A stretch of 64,000 nt of DNA from positions 1-64,000 of the forward strand of contig CAJJAJ010000010.1 of assembly GCA_905182225.1 (NCBI GenBank). The letters run 5' to 3'. Below the pieces are notes generated by a model, which made no database searches, was not told the DNA's origin, and worked only from the letters and a program-made list of their open reading frames with translations. A program made the translations under genes and the position numbers. The stretch comes from an uncultured Aquiluna sp. (GTDB taxonomy: Bacteria > Actinomycetota > Actinomycetes > Actinomycetales > Microbacteriaceae). Positions 63,586-64,000 of this stretch are shown here, piece by piece (the stretch's first letter is position 1; each line of letters begins with the position of its first letter).

Positions 63586-64000
63586 CTAGCCACGAATGGT
63601 AGCTGGAACGTTGTTTCCATCGAACTGCTGGATCAGGATGTTACCGTCTGTTGGGTCTCCAACGTCATTGAAGGTAATGTTTCCCGATGGACCGTCATAG
63701 TCTGCGGTTCCACCATCGTTGATGATGTCAGCACACTCAGCAAAGCTGGTGCACTTGGTACCGTCTCCAGAACCTCCAGAAACTTCCTGAAGCTTCTCTG
63801 ACATGTTGGCACCCTGGGTGCTACGCGCCTCTAGAGCAGCAAGTGCAAGCACTATAACTGCGTCGTAGGTCTCAGGACCGTAAGCGTTTAGCTCCAAGGC
63901 TGCGTTGCCGCGTGCCTGCCAGTTTGCATCAAGCTTCGCAACGAAGTCAGCAATGTTTGCCTCGTTCACGCCTGGGTAAGTACCCTTAGCACCCTCAAGG
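63586..64000 (-). CDS. Branched-chain amino acid-type ABC substrate-binding protein, C-terminal part (truncated by window end)
   Basis: AYGPETYDAVIVLALAALEA...SGNITFNDVGDPTDGNILIQQFDG Peripla_BP_6-like C-terminus; convergent with the liv operon. Confidence 0.85.
   Translation of the reverse strand, partial: LEGAKGTYPGVNEANIADFVAKLDANWQARGNAALELNAYGPETYDAVIVLALAALEARSTQGANMSEKLQEVSGGSGDGTKCTSFAECADIINDGGTADYDGPSGNITFNDVGDPTDGNILIQQFDGNNVPATIRG

Overview
64-kb window of ordinary-looking chromosome from an actinobacterium with a compact genome. Protein content and small intergenic gaps suggest a Microbacteriaceae-like lineage; this is inference and no 16S is present. I recognise about 55 protein-coding genes, one FMN riboswitch, several intrinsic terminators and a candidate mannitol promoter/operator. 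I saw no tRNA or rRNA gene, CRISPR array, transposon or prophage.

Main blocks: (1) an lpdA-like gene and a nucleoside salvage region (PNP, phospho-sugar mutase, PPOX protein, orphan ascorbate-type PTS EIIB/EIIA, add, deoA, cdd, BMP-type nucleoside ABC importer); (2) manC; (3) sdhCDAB, Rieske lipoprotein, xth, trpS; (4) FMN riboswitch and ribD-ribE-ribBA-ribH; (5) orphan N6-adenine-type DNA methyltransferase, ABC exporter, kynU, tryptophan 2,3-dioxygenase; (6) folD, glyA, purU; (7) a surface protein with an ALK/LTK-like glycine-rich domain; (8) icd, a heterodimeric ABC exporter, purH, purN, DUF6350-like, sucCD, pcrA, glpQ, guaA; (9) ptsI, ptsH, mtlD, mannitol EIIA/B/C, DeoR regulator; (10) SURF1, guaB3, guaB; (11) a liv operon whose LivH carries an N-terminal secreted beta-sandwich-like domain.

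Best leads: the EIIA/EIIB pair without EIIC inside the nucleoside operon, the glycine-rich surface protein, the LivH fusion, a recurrent leaderless-start signature (TANNNT-N6/7-start codon), convergent gene pairs that overlap or abut, the orphan methyltransferase, and an unlisted gene remnant after livF.
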